A stretch of 64,000 nt of DNA, taken from Nannocystis sp. RBIL2 (lineage in GTDB: Bacteria; Myxococcota_A; Polyangia; Nannocystales; Nannocystaceae). The stretch lies in assembly GCF_026626745.1 (NCBI RefSeq), contig NZ_JAPNJW010000002.1:2442151-2506150 (forward strand). Direction: 5' to 3'. This document shows, piece by piece, positions 8,085 to 15,696 of the stretch. Position 1 is the first letter of the stretch. Each line of letters starts with the position of its first letter. The notes under the pieces were generated by a model. The model was not told the origin of the DNA. It did no database searches and saw nothing but the letters and a program-made list of their open reading frames with translations. Made by a program: the position numbers and the translations under genes.

Positions 8085-9491
8085 TCAGCCCCGCCGACGC
8101 CGCCGGACCAGGCCCAGCGCGACCAGGACGACCAGCCCCGCGGCGCCCGGCCGGGCCGGCTGGGCGCAGCCGCAGCCCTCGTCGCCGCCCTCCTGGCCGA
8201 ACCCGGGCGGCAGCGCGGCGGTGTCGAACGAGGGCAGGCCGCTGTCGTCGCCGCTGTCGCTGCCCTCGGGCTCGGGCTCCGGCTCACCGGTCTCGAGGTT
8301 GCCCGTCTCGCCGCCGGTGGTCGGAAGTTCCCCGGTGGTCGGATCCGGCTCGCCGCTGGTGGTCGACGGCCCGGTCGTGGTGCCCTCGTTCTGCTTCACC
8401 ACGGTGAAACAGACCTCGGGCGACATCGCCGAATTGGGCTCGTCGTCGATCGCCTCGGCCGCCACGCAATAGGTGCCCTCGGGGAAGGTGGCGTCGGCCC
8501 ATTGATAGGGCGGCGTCACGTCGGGCGCGCCTTGATTCATGCCGTCGATGTAGAGATTGACCTCGGCGACCCCGACGTTGTCGCTCGCCTCGGCGACGAT
8601 CGTGATCGCCGCGGGCGCGACGAATTGATCGCCGTTCTTCGGGTTCGTGATCGCCACCGACGGCGGGGTCGGGTCCGGCGTCGCGCTGCCGAACAGCCAC
8701 AAGAGCTCCTGGTGCGAGTTCTGCTGGTTGTTGCCGCAGAACTGGCTGTGCTGCGCGCCGCACTGGATCGGGTTACCGCCGCCGTCGAGGGTCAGGCAAT
8801 TGTCGAGGAAGCTCGGATCGCCGCCCGCGTTGTACGGGTTCATGATGTCGTTCGGCTCGTTGACGTGCTCGAGCCCGTACGCGTGGGCGATCTCCTGGCT
8901 CATCGTCGTCGCCTGGGTCGCCGCCGAGAACTGATCGTTCGCGCTGTGGAACGCCAGCACGATGTTGGCCGCCATGTTGTCGTTGCAATCGAGCGGCGCC
9001 ACCCCGAGCACCCCGCCGCCGAACACATTGGTCGGCGAATTGACGCACATGGTGTAGAGCCCGCCGTTCGGGCGCACGTCGGTGATCGACACGTCGTACT
9101 TGGCCCAGTCGGACTTGACCGCCTGCAGCGACGCCGCCCGCTTGTTGCCGGCGCCGTAGGGCTGGTAGGTGGCGGCGAACTCGTTGAACACCGTGGTGTT
9201 GGTCGCCGAATTGTCCTGCCCGCCCTGGTTCAGGGTCACGCCGTCGTAGTTCAGGAAGAACACGTTGGCCTGGGCGTGCCCGGCCGCGCTGGCGCGCGCC
9301 CGCGCGGTCAGGTCGAAACCCTCCTGGGCGGGTGGAATCATCGGAGCCGCCCGCCACGCCTGCGGCTCTGGCGCTTCCGGCGCGGCCGATGGCTGCACGA
9401 TCGGAGCGGCAACCGCGCTCGAACTCAACAGGCACACCCCGATGGCGATTGCCACGGACTGCGATCGAGGGACAGCGAACGGCAGGATCAT
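8085..9491 (-). CDS. Secreted metzincin-like protein with Ig-like domain and MYXO-CTERM tail (paralogue)
   Basis: 468 residues, start ATG at 9491, signal peptide ending ...LLSSSAVAAP. It aligns along its whole length with the neighbour at 6271-7749: NVFFLNYDGVTLNQG, SLQAVKSDWAKY, CVNSPTNVF and the zinc-like site QEIAHAYGLEH at residues 199-209 with Met217 in DIMNPYNAGG. Again the first His of HExxHxxGxxH is Gln, so the change is older than the duplication or selected. The Ig-like domain (PPSVAITNPKNGDQF onward) precedes a Thr/Gly/Glu linker and the tail GCGCAQ...LVRRRRRG, a MYXO-CTERM-type sorting signal. It is probably displayed on the cell surface and then released or retained there. Confidence 0.8.
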   Translation of the reverse strand: MILPFAVPRSQSVAIAIGVCLLSSSAVAAPIVQPSAAPEAPEPQAWRAAPMIPPAQEGFDLTARARASAAGHAQANVFFLNYDGVTLNQGGQDNSATNTTVFNEFAATYQPYGAGNKRAASLQAVKSDWAKYDVSITDVRPNGGLYTMCVNSPTNVFGGGVLGVAPLDCNDNMAANIVLAFHSANDQFSAATQATTMSQEIAHAYGLEHVNEPNDIMNPYNAGGDPSFLDNCLTLDGGGNPIQCGAQHSQFCGNNQQNSHQELLWLFGSATPDPTPPSVAITNPKNGDQFVAPAAITIVAEASDNVGVAEVNLYIDGMNQGAPDVTPPYQWADATFPEGTYCVAAEAIDDEPNSAMSPEVCFTVVKQNEGTTTGPSTTSGEPDPTTGELPTTGGETGNLETGEPEPEPEGSDSGDDSGLPSFDTAALPPGFGQEGGDEGCGCAQPARPGAAGLVVLVALGLVRRRRRG

Positions 9492-9513
9492 GGGGTTTGT
9501 CCAAGTTCCACCC

Positions 9514-9551
9514 TAGGCAATCCCTCCCCCGGCCTTCAAGCGCTAATTTCG
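9514..9551 (-). promoter_or_regulatory. Conserved upstream element, copy 2 (promoter-like)
   Basis: It lies 23 bases before the ATG at 9491. On the - strand it shows GAAATTAG, CTTGAAGG and GATTGCCTA in the same order and spacing as the copy at 7778-7815, while the bases between differ. Conservation of blocks but not of the spacer supports a regulatory role. Confidence 0.5.
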
Positions 9552-9719
9552 ACGGACGGCAGCAGAGAATCTGCGCCCGCAGACGCCCGGGCAGCGGCCG
9601 GGAGACCCCACGAACCTCGCGCGATGCGTGACGCTGCGCATGCGACTGCGCGCCGCGGCCTGACGCACCCCGTTCAGCACTGCCCGCAGTCGCGCGCGTC
9701 GGCTACATTCACCGCCCGC

Positions 9720-10697
9720 ATGGCTGCCCGCCCGAGCGCGCAATCCACCCCCGCCGAGGTCCTCGTGCTCGGCGGCGGCGTCGCCGGCCTGACCACGGCC
9801 CTCTGCCTGCTGCGGGCCGGCAAGCGCGTCCGCGTGGCCGCCCGGGCCTACATCGCCGGCACCACCTCGGCGGTCGCCGCCGCCTTCTGGTACCCGTATC
9901 GCGCCTATCCCGAGGCGATGGTGGCACCGTGGGCCCGCACCAGCTACGCGCGCTTCGCCGAGCTGACGCGCACCGCCCCCGAGGCCGGCGTGCTGCGCCG
10001 CGAGACCGTCGAGGTGTTCCCGCAGTTCGCCCCGCCGCCCGCCTGGGCCAGCGAGCTGCCCGACTTCCGCTTCGTGCCCACCGCCGACCTCCCGCTCGGC
10101 TACGGCGCGGGCCATCGATTCACCTCGTTCGTGATCGAGACCACCCTCTACCTGCCCTGGCTCATGCGCCAGGTCGAGGCGGCCGGCGGCGAGTTGACCG
10201 TCCACGCCTACCAGAGCCTCGACGAGGCCGTGCGCGACTGCCCGCGCGTGGTCGACTGCACCGGCCTCGGCGCTCGCGAGCTCGTCCCCGATCCCTCGCT
10301 CTACGCCGTGCGAGGTCAGGTCGTGAGGGTGCGTAACCCCGGCATTTCTCGCGTGTGGATCGACGAGTACAGCGGCGGCGGGATCACCTACATCGTCCCG
10401 CGCAGCCACGACGTCGTCCTTGGCGGCACCGCCGACGAGCGCGAGGAGGACACCACGCCCGACCCCGCCCGCACGCCCGGCATCATCGCCCGCTGCGCCC
10501 GCCTCGAGCCGGCGCTGGCCGACGCCGAGGTCCTGTCGGTGGTCGTCGGCCTCCGCCCGGCGCGCCCGGCCGTCCGCCTCGAGGCCGAAGCGCGCCCGGG
10601 CGGCCTCGTCGTCCACAACTACGGCCACGGCGGCGCCGGCGTCACCCTCTCGTGGGGCTGCGCCGAGGCGGCCGCGCACCTGGTCCTTCAGCCCTGA
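9720..10697 (+). CDS. D-amino acid oxidase-like FAD-dependent oxidoreductase
   Basis: 325 residues from the ATG at 9720. The FAD-binding motif VLGGGVAGLTTA lies at residues 16-27. The DAO-family blocks follow in order: TSAVAAAFWYPYRA, VVDCTGLGAREL, YAVRGQVVRV, ITYIVPRSHDVVLGGT and the C-terminal HNYGHGGAGVTLSWG that closes over the isoalloxazine. The Arg in VVGLRPARPAVRLE corresponds to the substrate-carboxylate region of DAO. The reaction would be oxidation of a D-amino acid to the keto acid, ammonia and hydrogen peroxide. It sits 10 bases upstream of cysD, possibly co-transcribed, but no functional link is obvious. Confidence 0.92.
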   Translation: MAARPSAQSTPAEVLVLGGGVAGLTTALCLLRAGKRVRVAARAYIAGTTSAVAAAFWYPYRAYPEAMVAPWARTSYARFAELTRTAPEAGVLRRETVEVFPQFAPPPAWASELPDFRFVPTADLPLGYGAGHRFTSFVIETTLYLPWLMRQVEAAGGELTVHAYQSLDEAVRDCPRVVDCTGLGARELVPDPSLYAVRGQVVRVRNPGISRVWIDEYSGGGITYIVPRSHDVVLGGTADEREEDTTPDPARTPGIIARCARLEPALADAEVLSVVVGLRPARPAVRLEAEARPGGLVVHNYGHGGAGVTLSWGCAEAAAHLVLQP

Positions 10698-10707
10698 CCG
10701 AAAAGCC

Positions 10708-11613
10708 ATGTCGCAAACGCTGACCCACCTGCGCCAGCTCGAGGCCGAGAGCATCCACATCATCCGCGAGGTCGCCGCCGAATTCGAGCGGCCGGTCCTC
10801 CTGTTCAGCGGCGGCAAGGACTCCGCCTGCATGCTGCACGTGGCGCGCAAGGCGTTCCACCCGGCGCCGCTGCCGTTCCCGCTGCTGCACATCAACACCA
10901 CGTGGGACTTCCGCGAGCTGCTCGAGTACCGCGATTGGTTCGCCGCCACCCACGGCATGAACCTCATCGTCTATACCAACGAGCAGGCGCTGGCCGAGGG
11001 CATCAATCCGTTCGACACGCCGACGCCCAAGTACAGCGCCGCCATGCAGACGCAGGCGCTGGTCCAGGCGCTGCGCCAGGGCGGCTACGACGCGGCCTTC
11101 GGCGGGGCCCGACGCGACGAGGAGAAGGCCCGCGCCAAGGAGCGGGTCTACTCGTTCCGCAACAAGCAGATGCAGTGGGACCCGAAGAACCAGCGGCCCG
11201 AGCTGTGGGACACGTATAACGGCAAGGTCAACCCGGGCGAGAGCATCCGCGTGTTCCCGCTGTCGAACTGGACCGAGCTCGACGTGTGGCTGTACATCCA
11301 CCTCGAGCAGATCCCGCTGACCCCGCTCTACTTCGCCACCGACCGCCCGTGCATCGAACGCAACGGGGCCCTCATCGCCGTCGACGACGACCGCATGCGC
11401 CTGCTCCCCGGCGAGGTCCCGCAGCTTCGCAAGGTCCGCTTCCGCACCCTCGGCTGCTACCCGCTCACCGGCGCCATCGAGAGCCCGGCCACCACCGTCC
11501 CCGAGATCATCGAGGAGATGCTGGTCGCCACCCACTCCGAGCGCCAGGGCCGCCTGATCGACCACGACGAGGCCGGCAGCATGGAGCAGAAGAAAAAAGA
11601 GGGTTATTTCTAG
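10708..11613 (+). CDS. cysD: Sulfate adenylyltransferase small subunit CysD
   Basis: 301 residues, the usual CysD length, start ATG at 10708. CysD makes adenosine 5'-phosphosulfate from ATP and sulfate together with the GTPase CysN. The PP-loop LFSGGKDSACML lies at residues 32-43. The rest is near-textbook CysD: HINTTWDFRELLEYRD, FGGARRDEEKARAKER, SFRNKQMQWDPKNQRPELWD, PLSNWTELDVW and the end MEQKKKEGYF. Unusually, cysN is not next to it: about 4 kb with four unrelated genes lies between them. Hairpin repeats follow the stop codon. Confidence 0.97.
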   Translation: MSQTLTHLRQLEAESIHIIREVAAEFERPVLLFSGGKDSACMLHVARKAFHPAPLPFPLLHINTTWDFRELLEYRDWFAATHGMNLIVYTNEQALAEGINPFDTPTPKYSAAMQTQALVQALRQGGYDAAFGGARRDEEKARAKERVYSFRNKQMQWDPKNQRPELWDTYNGKVNPGESIRVFPLSNWTELDVWLYIHLEQIPLTPLYFATDRPCIERNGALIAVDDDRMRLLPGEVPQLRKVRFRTLGCYPLTGAIESPATTVPEIIEEMLVATHSERQGRLIDHDEAGSMEQKKKEGYF

Positions 11614-11625
11614 AGCTGCCCCTCC

Positions 11626-11649
11626 GGACATGTCTCGACAGACATGTCC
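11626..11649. repeat. Hairpin repeat copy between cysD and a convergent gene
   Basis: GGACATGTC at 11626-11634 and GACATGTCC at 11641-11649 are exact inverted copies with a six-base loop. The copy lies between the cysD stop (11613) and the convergent stop at 11657, so it could end transcription from both sides. Confidence 0.75.
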
Positions 11650-11656
11650 CTGAGAC

Positions 11657-13393
11657 CTACCCCTGCGGATTGATCTGCTTCTGGTCGAGCCCGCCCGGGT
11701 ACGCGTACGAATCGTATTCGTCGTAGCCGATCACCATCACCCCGAACGGCTGATCCCCGGTCAGCACGTGGACGCCGTCGTCGGCCGGCACCCGCGCGAC
11801 CTCCCACTCCGACGCGCCGACCTTGATAAACGTGTTCTGGGCCACCGGCGCGCCGTCGAGGGTGATGTTCGCACCTGTCTTTTTGGTCAGGACGATGCGG
11901 TCGAACAGCCAGTTGCTGGGGATCAGGATCACGTAGCTCGAGCGGTACTGCGCCAGCGGCACCGCCTGCGCCATCGCCGGGTCGCCGGCCTGCAGCGGCG
12001 GGACGTTGGTGTTGGCCGACGACGACATGTATTGCATGAGGTAGATCGGCTTGTCGGCGGTGACCACGAAGTCGCCCGGGTTGGCCTCGGAGCCGCCCAC
12101 CGTCATCGTGATGAGCTGGCCCTTCGTCATGGCGAAGTCGTCGGCGGGGATCCCGGTGACCTCGGGGTGGCGGTCGACGTGGACCTGGGTGCCGTCCTCG
12201 GCCGCGAACAGGTGCCAGTACGACGGCTCGGGCGCGCCGTTGTTGCGCACCGGGAAGCGGCTGGCCACGTAGGTGTCGCCCCACGTCTGCAGCCCGTACA
12301 CCTGCTCCTCGAGGTGATCGCAGCAGCAGGTGTCGGCGCTCGGGATGTTGGCGCACCAGTGATTGGAGAACACCCCGATCGGCTTGTCCGAGGTGATGTA
12401 CGTGCCCGACAGCATGTTGGTCGACGACTCGATCTGGATCACGTCGGCCTCGTTCATCGGCGGCAGGGTGTACGGCTGGCCGGCCGGCAGCGCCGGCAGC
12501 GCCCCGCCGGCGTCGGTCGGCACCGCCGGCGTGATCGTCACCGTGGTCGCGTCCTGGGCCGCGACGATGTTGAGCTGGGCGTTGCCGAAGCTGCTCTCGC
12601 CCCAGCCGACCACGTAATAATATTTGTCGTAGACGTTGACCGGCAGCAGCAGCGAGGCGTCGCTGGTGTACGAGGTCTCGCCGTTGATCGGCTGGAATTG
12701 ATAGGCGATGATCGGCACGTCGCTGACGACCTTGTAGGCGCCGCGCGGGTTGACCCCGGTGTAGTCGATGTGCCGGTCCGGCAGGTCGAATTGAAACAAT
12801 GTGTTCGGCCCGACCTGCGACTGCTGGATCGTCGCCCACGCCGCCCCGTCGTGGGTCTGCACCTGCACGTTGGCGGTCTTGGCCGGGTCGACGTTCGACA
12901 CCACCACCGCGTACGGCTGCGAATCATAGGCCTCGGCCGGGTCGTTGTTGTTGTCGACCGCGAAGTACTCGCAGCCGACCGACGACGCGTCGGTCTGCGC
13001 CTTGGCGCACAGCGACTTGCACACCCCGAAGTCGCACACCTGGTCGGCCGCGCACGGGGTCGGCGGCAGCCACGATTGCCCGTCGTCGGCGCACACCTGC
13101 ACCGCGCTTGGCCCGTCGCACTGCAGCTCGCCGGGGGTGCAAAGGCCGATCGAGGTGACCGAATCGGCGGACCCGGTGTCGCTGGTGGTCGTCGCCGCCG
13201 TGGTCGTCGTGCCCGTGGTCGGCGCGGTCGTGTCGGTCCCCGGCTCGCCGGTCGAGGTCGTCGTGCCGACCGGCGGCAGGCCCGTGATCGTCACGGTCGC
13301 CGACGCCGACCCGCCGACGCCGCGGCCACCGCTGTCGCCGCAGGCCGCCAGCGCGAGCAGGCCGCACGAAACACGAATGCAGTCACGCAACAT
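11657..13393 (-). CDS. IgGFc-binding-like surface lipoprotein
   Basis: 578 residues, start ATG at 13393 because it gives a lipoprotein signal (MLRDCIRVSCGLLALAACGDSG, Cys at the lipobox). A long Thr-rich linker (residues about 40-75) leads to a Cys-rich knob (CTPGELQCDGPSAVQVC). The main domain resembles the IgGFc-binding protein N-terminal domain family common in myxobacteria: YEYFAVDNNN-type start, QPYAVVVSN, SDVPIIAYQFQP, SSTNMLSGTYITSDKPIGVFSNHWC, RFPVRNN and VLTGDQPFGVMVIGYDEYDSYAYPGG. The ligand in bacteria is unknown, and the name reflects homology, not antibody binding. It interrupts the cysD-cysN neighbourhood. Confidence 0.8.
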   Translation of the reverse strand: MLRDCIRVSCGLLALAACGDSGGRGVGGSASATVTITGLPPVGTTTSTGEPGTDTTAPTTGTTTTAATTTSDTGSADSVTSIGLCTPGELQCDGPSAVQVCADDGQSWLPPTPCAADQVCDFGVCKSLCAKAQTDASSVGCEYFAVDNNNDPAEAYDSQPYAVVVSNVDPAKTANVQVQTHDGAAWATIQQSQVGPNTLFQFDLPDRHIDYTGVNPRGAYKVVSDVPIIAYQFQPINGETSYTSDASLLLPVNVYDKYYYVVGWGESSFGNAQLNIVAAQDATTVTITPAVPTDAGGALPALPAGQPYTLPPMNEADVIQIESSTNMLSGTYITSDKPIGVFSNHWCANIPSADTCCCDHLEEQVYGLQTWGDTYVASRFPVRNNGAPEPSYWHLFAAEDGTQVHVDRHPEVTGIPADDFAMTKGQLITMTVGGSEANPGDFVVTADKPIYLMQYMSSSANTNVPPLQAGDPAMAQAVPLAQYRSSYVILIPSNWLFDRIVLTKKTGANITLDGAPVAQNTFIKVGASEWEVARVPADDGVHVLTGDQPFGVMVIGYDEYDSYAYPGGLDQKQINPQG

Positions 13394-13688
13394 GGGCGCA
13401 CTGTAGCGGAGATCGCGGCGGCGATCGCAAGCACCACGCGCCCGCGCATGCGCTCGCACGGGGGATCGCCCGCGATGGGTCCCCCGGACCGCACGCGCCC
13501 GCAACAACGCCGCGTCCGTCTGTTCTCGTCGCCGCGAACCCGTGCCGCGCTCGCTCGACCGTGACGACAATGACAGCGAGCCGCCCTGCGGGCCCTCCAC
13601 CACCCACCGCTCGGCCCGCTGACGCCGCGCTGCCGGCCCGAGGCCGCCGCGGTTGCGCAACGCGGCGCAGTCGGTCATCGTCGCAGGC

Positions 13689-14066
13689 GTGAGCGACCGT
13701 CCCCGTCCCTCCCGCGCCGGTTTCGTCGCCTTTCTCGGGGTGCTCGTCGCCCTCGTCGCCGGCTACCTCAACGACTGCTTCAGCGGCCTCGGATTGTCCC
13801 CGAACGCGGGCCAAGCCGTACCCGCCGCCGCGGAGCCGGCGAAACCGGCCGCGAAGGCCGAGGGCCGGGTCCGCGTGGTCGTCCAGGGCGAGCAGTGCCG
13901 CGTCGGCGACGGCGCCCCGCTGCGGCCCTGCGACGCCGTGTGCGCCGAGCAGGCCGCCGGCGCCACGGTCGAGATCGAGGCCACCGCCGGGGCCCAGCGG
14001 GCCGTCGACGCCCTCCGCGCCTGCGTGCAGGGCCGCGGCGCCAAGGCCCAGGTCGTATCGGAGTAG
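13689..14066 (+). CDS. ExbD/TolR-like small membrane protein, first gene of a motor-type triad
   Basis: 125 residues from the GTG at 13689 (MSDRPRPSRAG). One transmembrane segment (FVAFLGVLVALVAGYLND) is followed by a Pro/Ala linker and a small domain with the beta-alpha pattern of ExbD periplasmic regions (VRVVVQGEQCRVGDG...DALRACVQGRGAKAQVV). The segment lacks the usual LIDV-type ExbD motif, so it may be a divergent partner rather than a true ExbD. It is three bases upstream of an ExbB-like gene, which itself overlaps an ExbD-like gene, so all three are likely one operon. The homology call is from pattern only. Confidence 0.55.
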   Translation: MSDRPRPSRAGFVAFLGVLVALVAGYLNDCFSGLGLSPNAGQAVPAAAEPAKPAAKAEGRVRVVVQGEQCRVGDGAPLRPCDAVCAEQAAGATVEIEATAGAQRAVDALRACVQGRGAKAQVVSE

Positions 14067-14069
14067 CGC

Positions 14070-14636
14070 GTGTTCTGGCAGGCGCTGTTCGACCCCTTCA
14101 GCATCGTCGTCCTCGCCGCGACCCTGGCGATGATCGCCCTCTCGCTCGGCTGGCTGCGCGGCGCGGCCCGCCAGCGCGACGTGCTCGCCGGCGGCCTCAT
14201 CGTCTTGCGCAAGATCGGCGCCCAGCTGGCCGAAAATCACCCGATCCGCCGCCGCCTCGAGTCGGCGCCCGTGGTCGACCTGTCGTTCGAGGAGCTCGCG
14301 CGCCTGCTCAGCGGCCAGCAGGTCGAGCCGGCCGCGCGCACCCTGATCCGCCTCGGCGAGCGCATCGGCTGGGTCGAGCGCTTCGCCCAGCTGTCGGTCC
14401 ACCTCGGGATCCTCGGCACCGTGTTCGCCCTCGTCAGCGCCGATCCGACCGACCTCGAGGGCTTCCGCGCCCGCCTGCCGATGGCCCTCGGCACCACCTT
14501 CTGGGGCCTCGTCGGCGCGATCGCCCTGTCGCTGATCGCCGGCGCCTGCGAGAGCCTGCTCGAGCGCGCCTCGCAGCACGTCCGCGAGGCCCTGCTCGAG
14601 GGCCTCGAACAGAGGCCCGAGGGGACCGCCCCGTGA
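14070..14636 (+). CDS. MotA/TolQ/ExbB-family proton channel subunit
   Basis: 188 residues from the GTG at 14070. An N-terminal transmembrane segment (FSIVVLAATLAMIALSLGWL) is followed by a cytoplasmic helical part, then the family core: ERFAQLSVHLGILGTVFALVSA and MALGTTFWGLVGAIALSLIAGACESLLE, the two helices that line the proton path in ExbB/TolQ. Subunits of this family form a pentameric channel that drives an ExbD/TolR-type dimer. The next gene starts inside this stop codon (GTGA), and its product has the matching ExbD-type helix, so the two should work together. The physiological output is unknown. Confidence 0.85.
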   Translation: MFWQALFDPFSIVVLAATLAMIALSLGWLRGAARQRDVLAGGLIVLRKIGAQLAENHPIRRRLESAPVVDLSFEELARLLSGQQVEPAARTLIRLGERIGWVERFAQLSVHLGILGTVFALVSADPTDLEGFRARLPMALGTTFWGLVGAIALSLIAGACESLLERASQHVREALLEGLEQRPEGTAP

Positions 14637-15361
14637 AGCGCCGCCGCCGTCACGCGCTCGACCTGCTGCCGCTGCTCGACGTGTTCATGGTCGTACTGTT
14701 CGTGTTCGCCACCATCCAGGAGGGCCAGCTCGACGCCTCGACGCACACCGCCGCCGCCATGGAGCGCGAGCTGCAGCAGCTGCGCGCGCAGCAGGTCGAC
14801 CCTGACGAGCTGACACGCATGCGCCAGGCCCAGGCCACCGCGACCGCCGAGGCCGAGGCGGCCCGCGCCGAGCTGGCCCGCGCGACCGAGGCCCAGACCG
14901 AGCTGCGCGCCGCCCTCGAGCAGCTGCGCACCGCCACCGAGCAGGCCGCCGCCACCGCGACGACCTCCGGCGCCGAGGTCCTGCGCCGCCAGGAGGTCCT
15001 GGCTCGCCTGCTCGATCACTTCTCGGTGTTCGAGATCGAGATCGACGGCGAGCTCGCGGGCGACGTCGTCGTCAACCATTGCTGCTACCGCACCGAGCCG
15101 CTCGCCGGCGCCTGGAAGCCCTGCGGGACCCTGCCCGCCGCCACCACCGAGCTGCAGGACTGGCTCGCCGAGGGCGGCGCGGGCCTCGTGGACGCCCTCC
15201 GTCGCACGCGCGGCGGCAACGCGATGACGATCGTGCGCCAGAACGAGCGCGCCACCTGGCGGGTCGCCCGCAAGCTGGAAGAGCAGCTGCGCGAGCGCTT
15301 CCCCGAGCACAAGATCTACGGCGAAGGCGTGGCCACCCACTCCCTGGCCTGCCCGCGCTGA
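14633..15361 (+). CDS. ExbD/TolR-like protein with long coiled coil
   Basis: 242 residues from the GTG at 14633, overlapping the ExbB-like stop. The start KRRRRHALDLLPLLDVFMVVLFVF resembles the ExbD/TolR signature NVTPLIDVMLVLLIIF, with the key Asp (Asp16) at the membrane entry. Instead of the short ExbD periplasmic domain it has a coiled coil (residues about 40-115, MERELQQLRAQ...RTATEQ) and then a domain of about 110 residues of unknown fold with two adjacent Cys (HCCYRTE) and ERATWRVARKLEEQLRERFPEHKIYG. No OmpA-like peptidoglycan domain is seen, so it is not MotB or ZorB. Confidence 0.75.
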   Translation: MKRRRRHALDLLPLLDVFMVVLFVFATIQEGQLDASTHTAAAMERELQQLRAQQVDPDELTRMRQAQATATAEAEAARAELARATEAQTELRAALEQLRTATEQAAATATTSGAEVLRRQEVLARLLDHFSVFEIEIDGELAGDVVVNHCCYRTEPLAGAWKPCGTLPAATTELQDWLAEGGAGLVDALRRTRGGNAMTIVRQNERATWRVARKLEEQLRERFPEHKIYGEGVATHSLACPR

Positions 15362-15696
15362 GCATCCATGTCTCTCAAGACATGCCCCATCGTCCATGTT
15401 CTTCAAGACATGCCCTTCCACGCATGTCCATGAAGACACCCACGACGCGCCGGCCTCCCCCCCAAACGGCGCCGCCCGCCGCCCCAGGTGCCCAGCGGCT
15501 CGAACCTGCCAGCGCGATCGGACCCCACGTCCGCAGCCGCAGCCGCGTGCGCGAACTCAACCGCAGCATCCCCGCGGCACCGACGCGCACCCAGCGACGC
15601 CGCTGACATCGAGGCCTGCGAGCGCCGCCGGCGCGACGGGCCCGGGCCCGTTGCCATGACGCCCGGTTGCCGCGCAAGCTCGTGCCCGCCGCCGCC
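15362..15696. other. Spacer upstream of cysN with repeat cluster
   Basis: 335 bases between the ExbD-like stop and cysN. The first 70 bases hold repeat copies. The rest has no gene I can support and presumably carries the cysN promoter. Confidence 0.55.
15366..15432. repeat. Cluster of hairpin repeats after the ExbB/ExbD operon
   Basis: CATGTCT at 15367-15373 pairs exactly with AGACATG at 15378-15384 around CTCA; here the usual C:G pair has become T:A on both arms. Further, less perfect copies follow (catgttcttcaagacatg; catgtccatgaagaca). Confidence 0.75.

Noticed and set aside
13689..15361. Zorya-type or other anti-phage motor system
   Set aside because: The channel and ExbD-type helix fit in part, but there is no OmpA-like domain, long ZorA tail, helicase or nuclease next to it.
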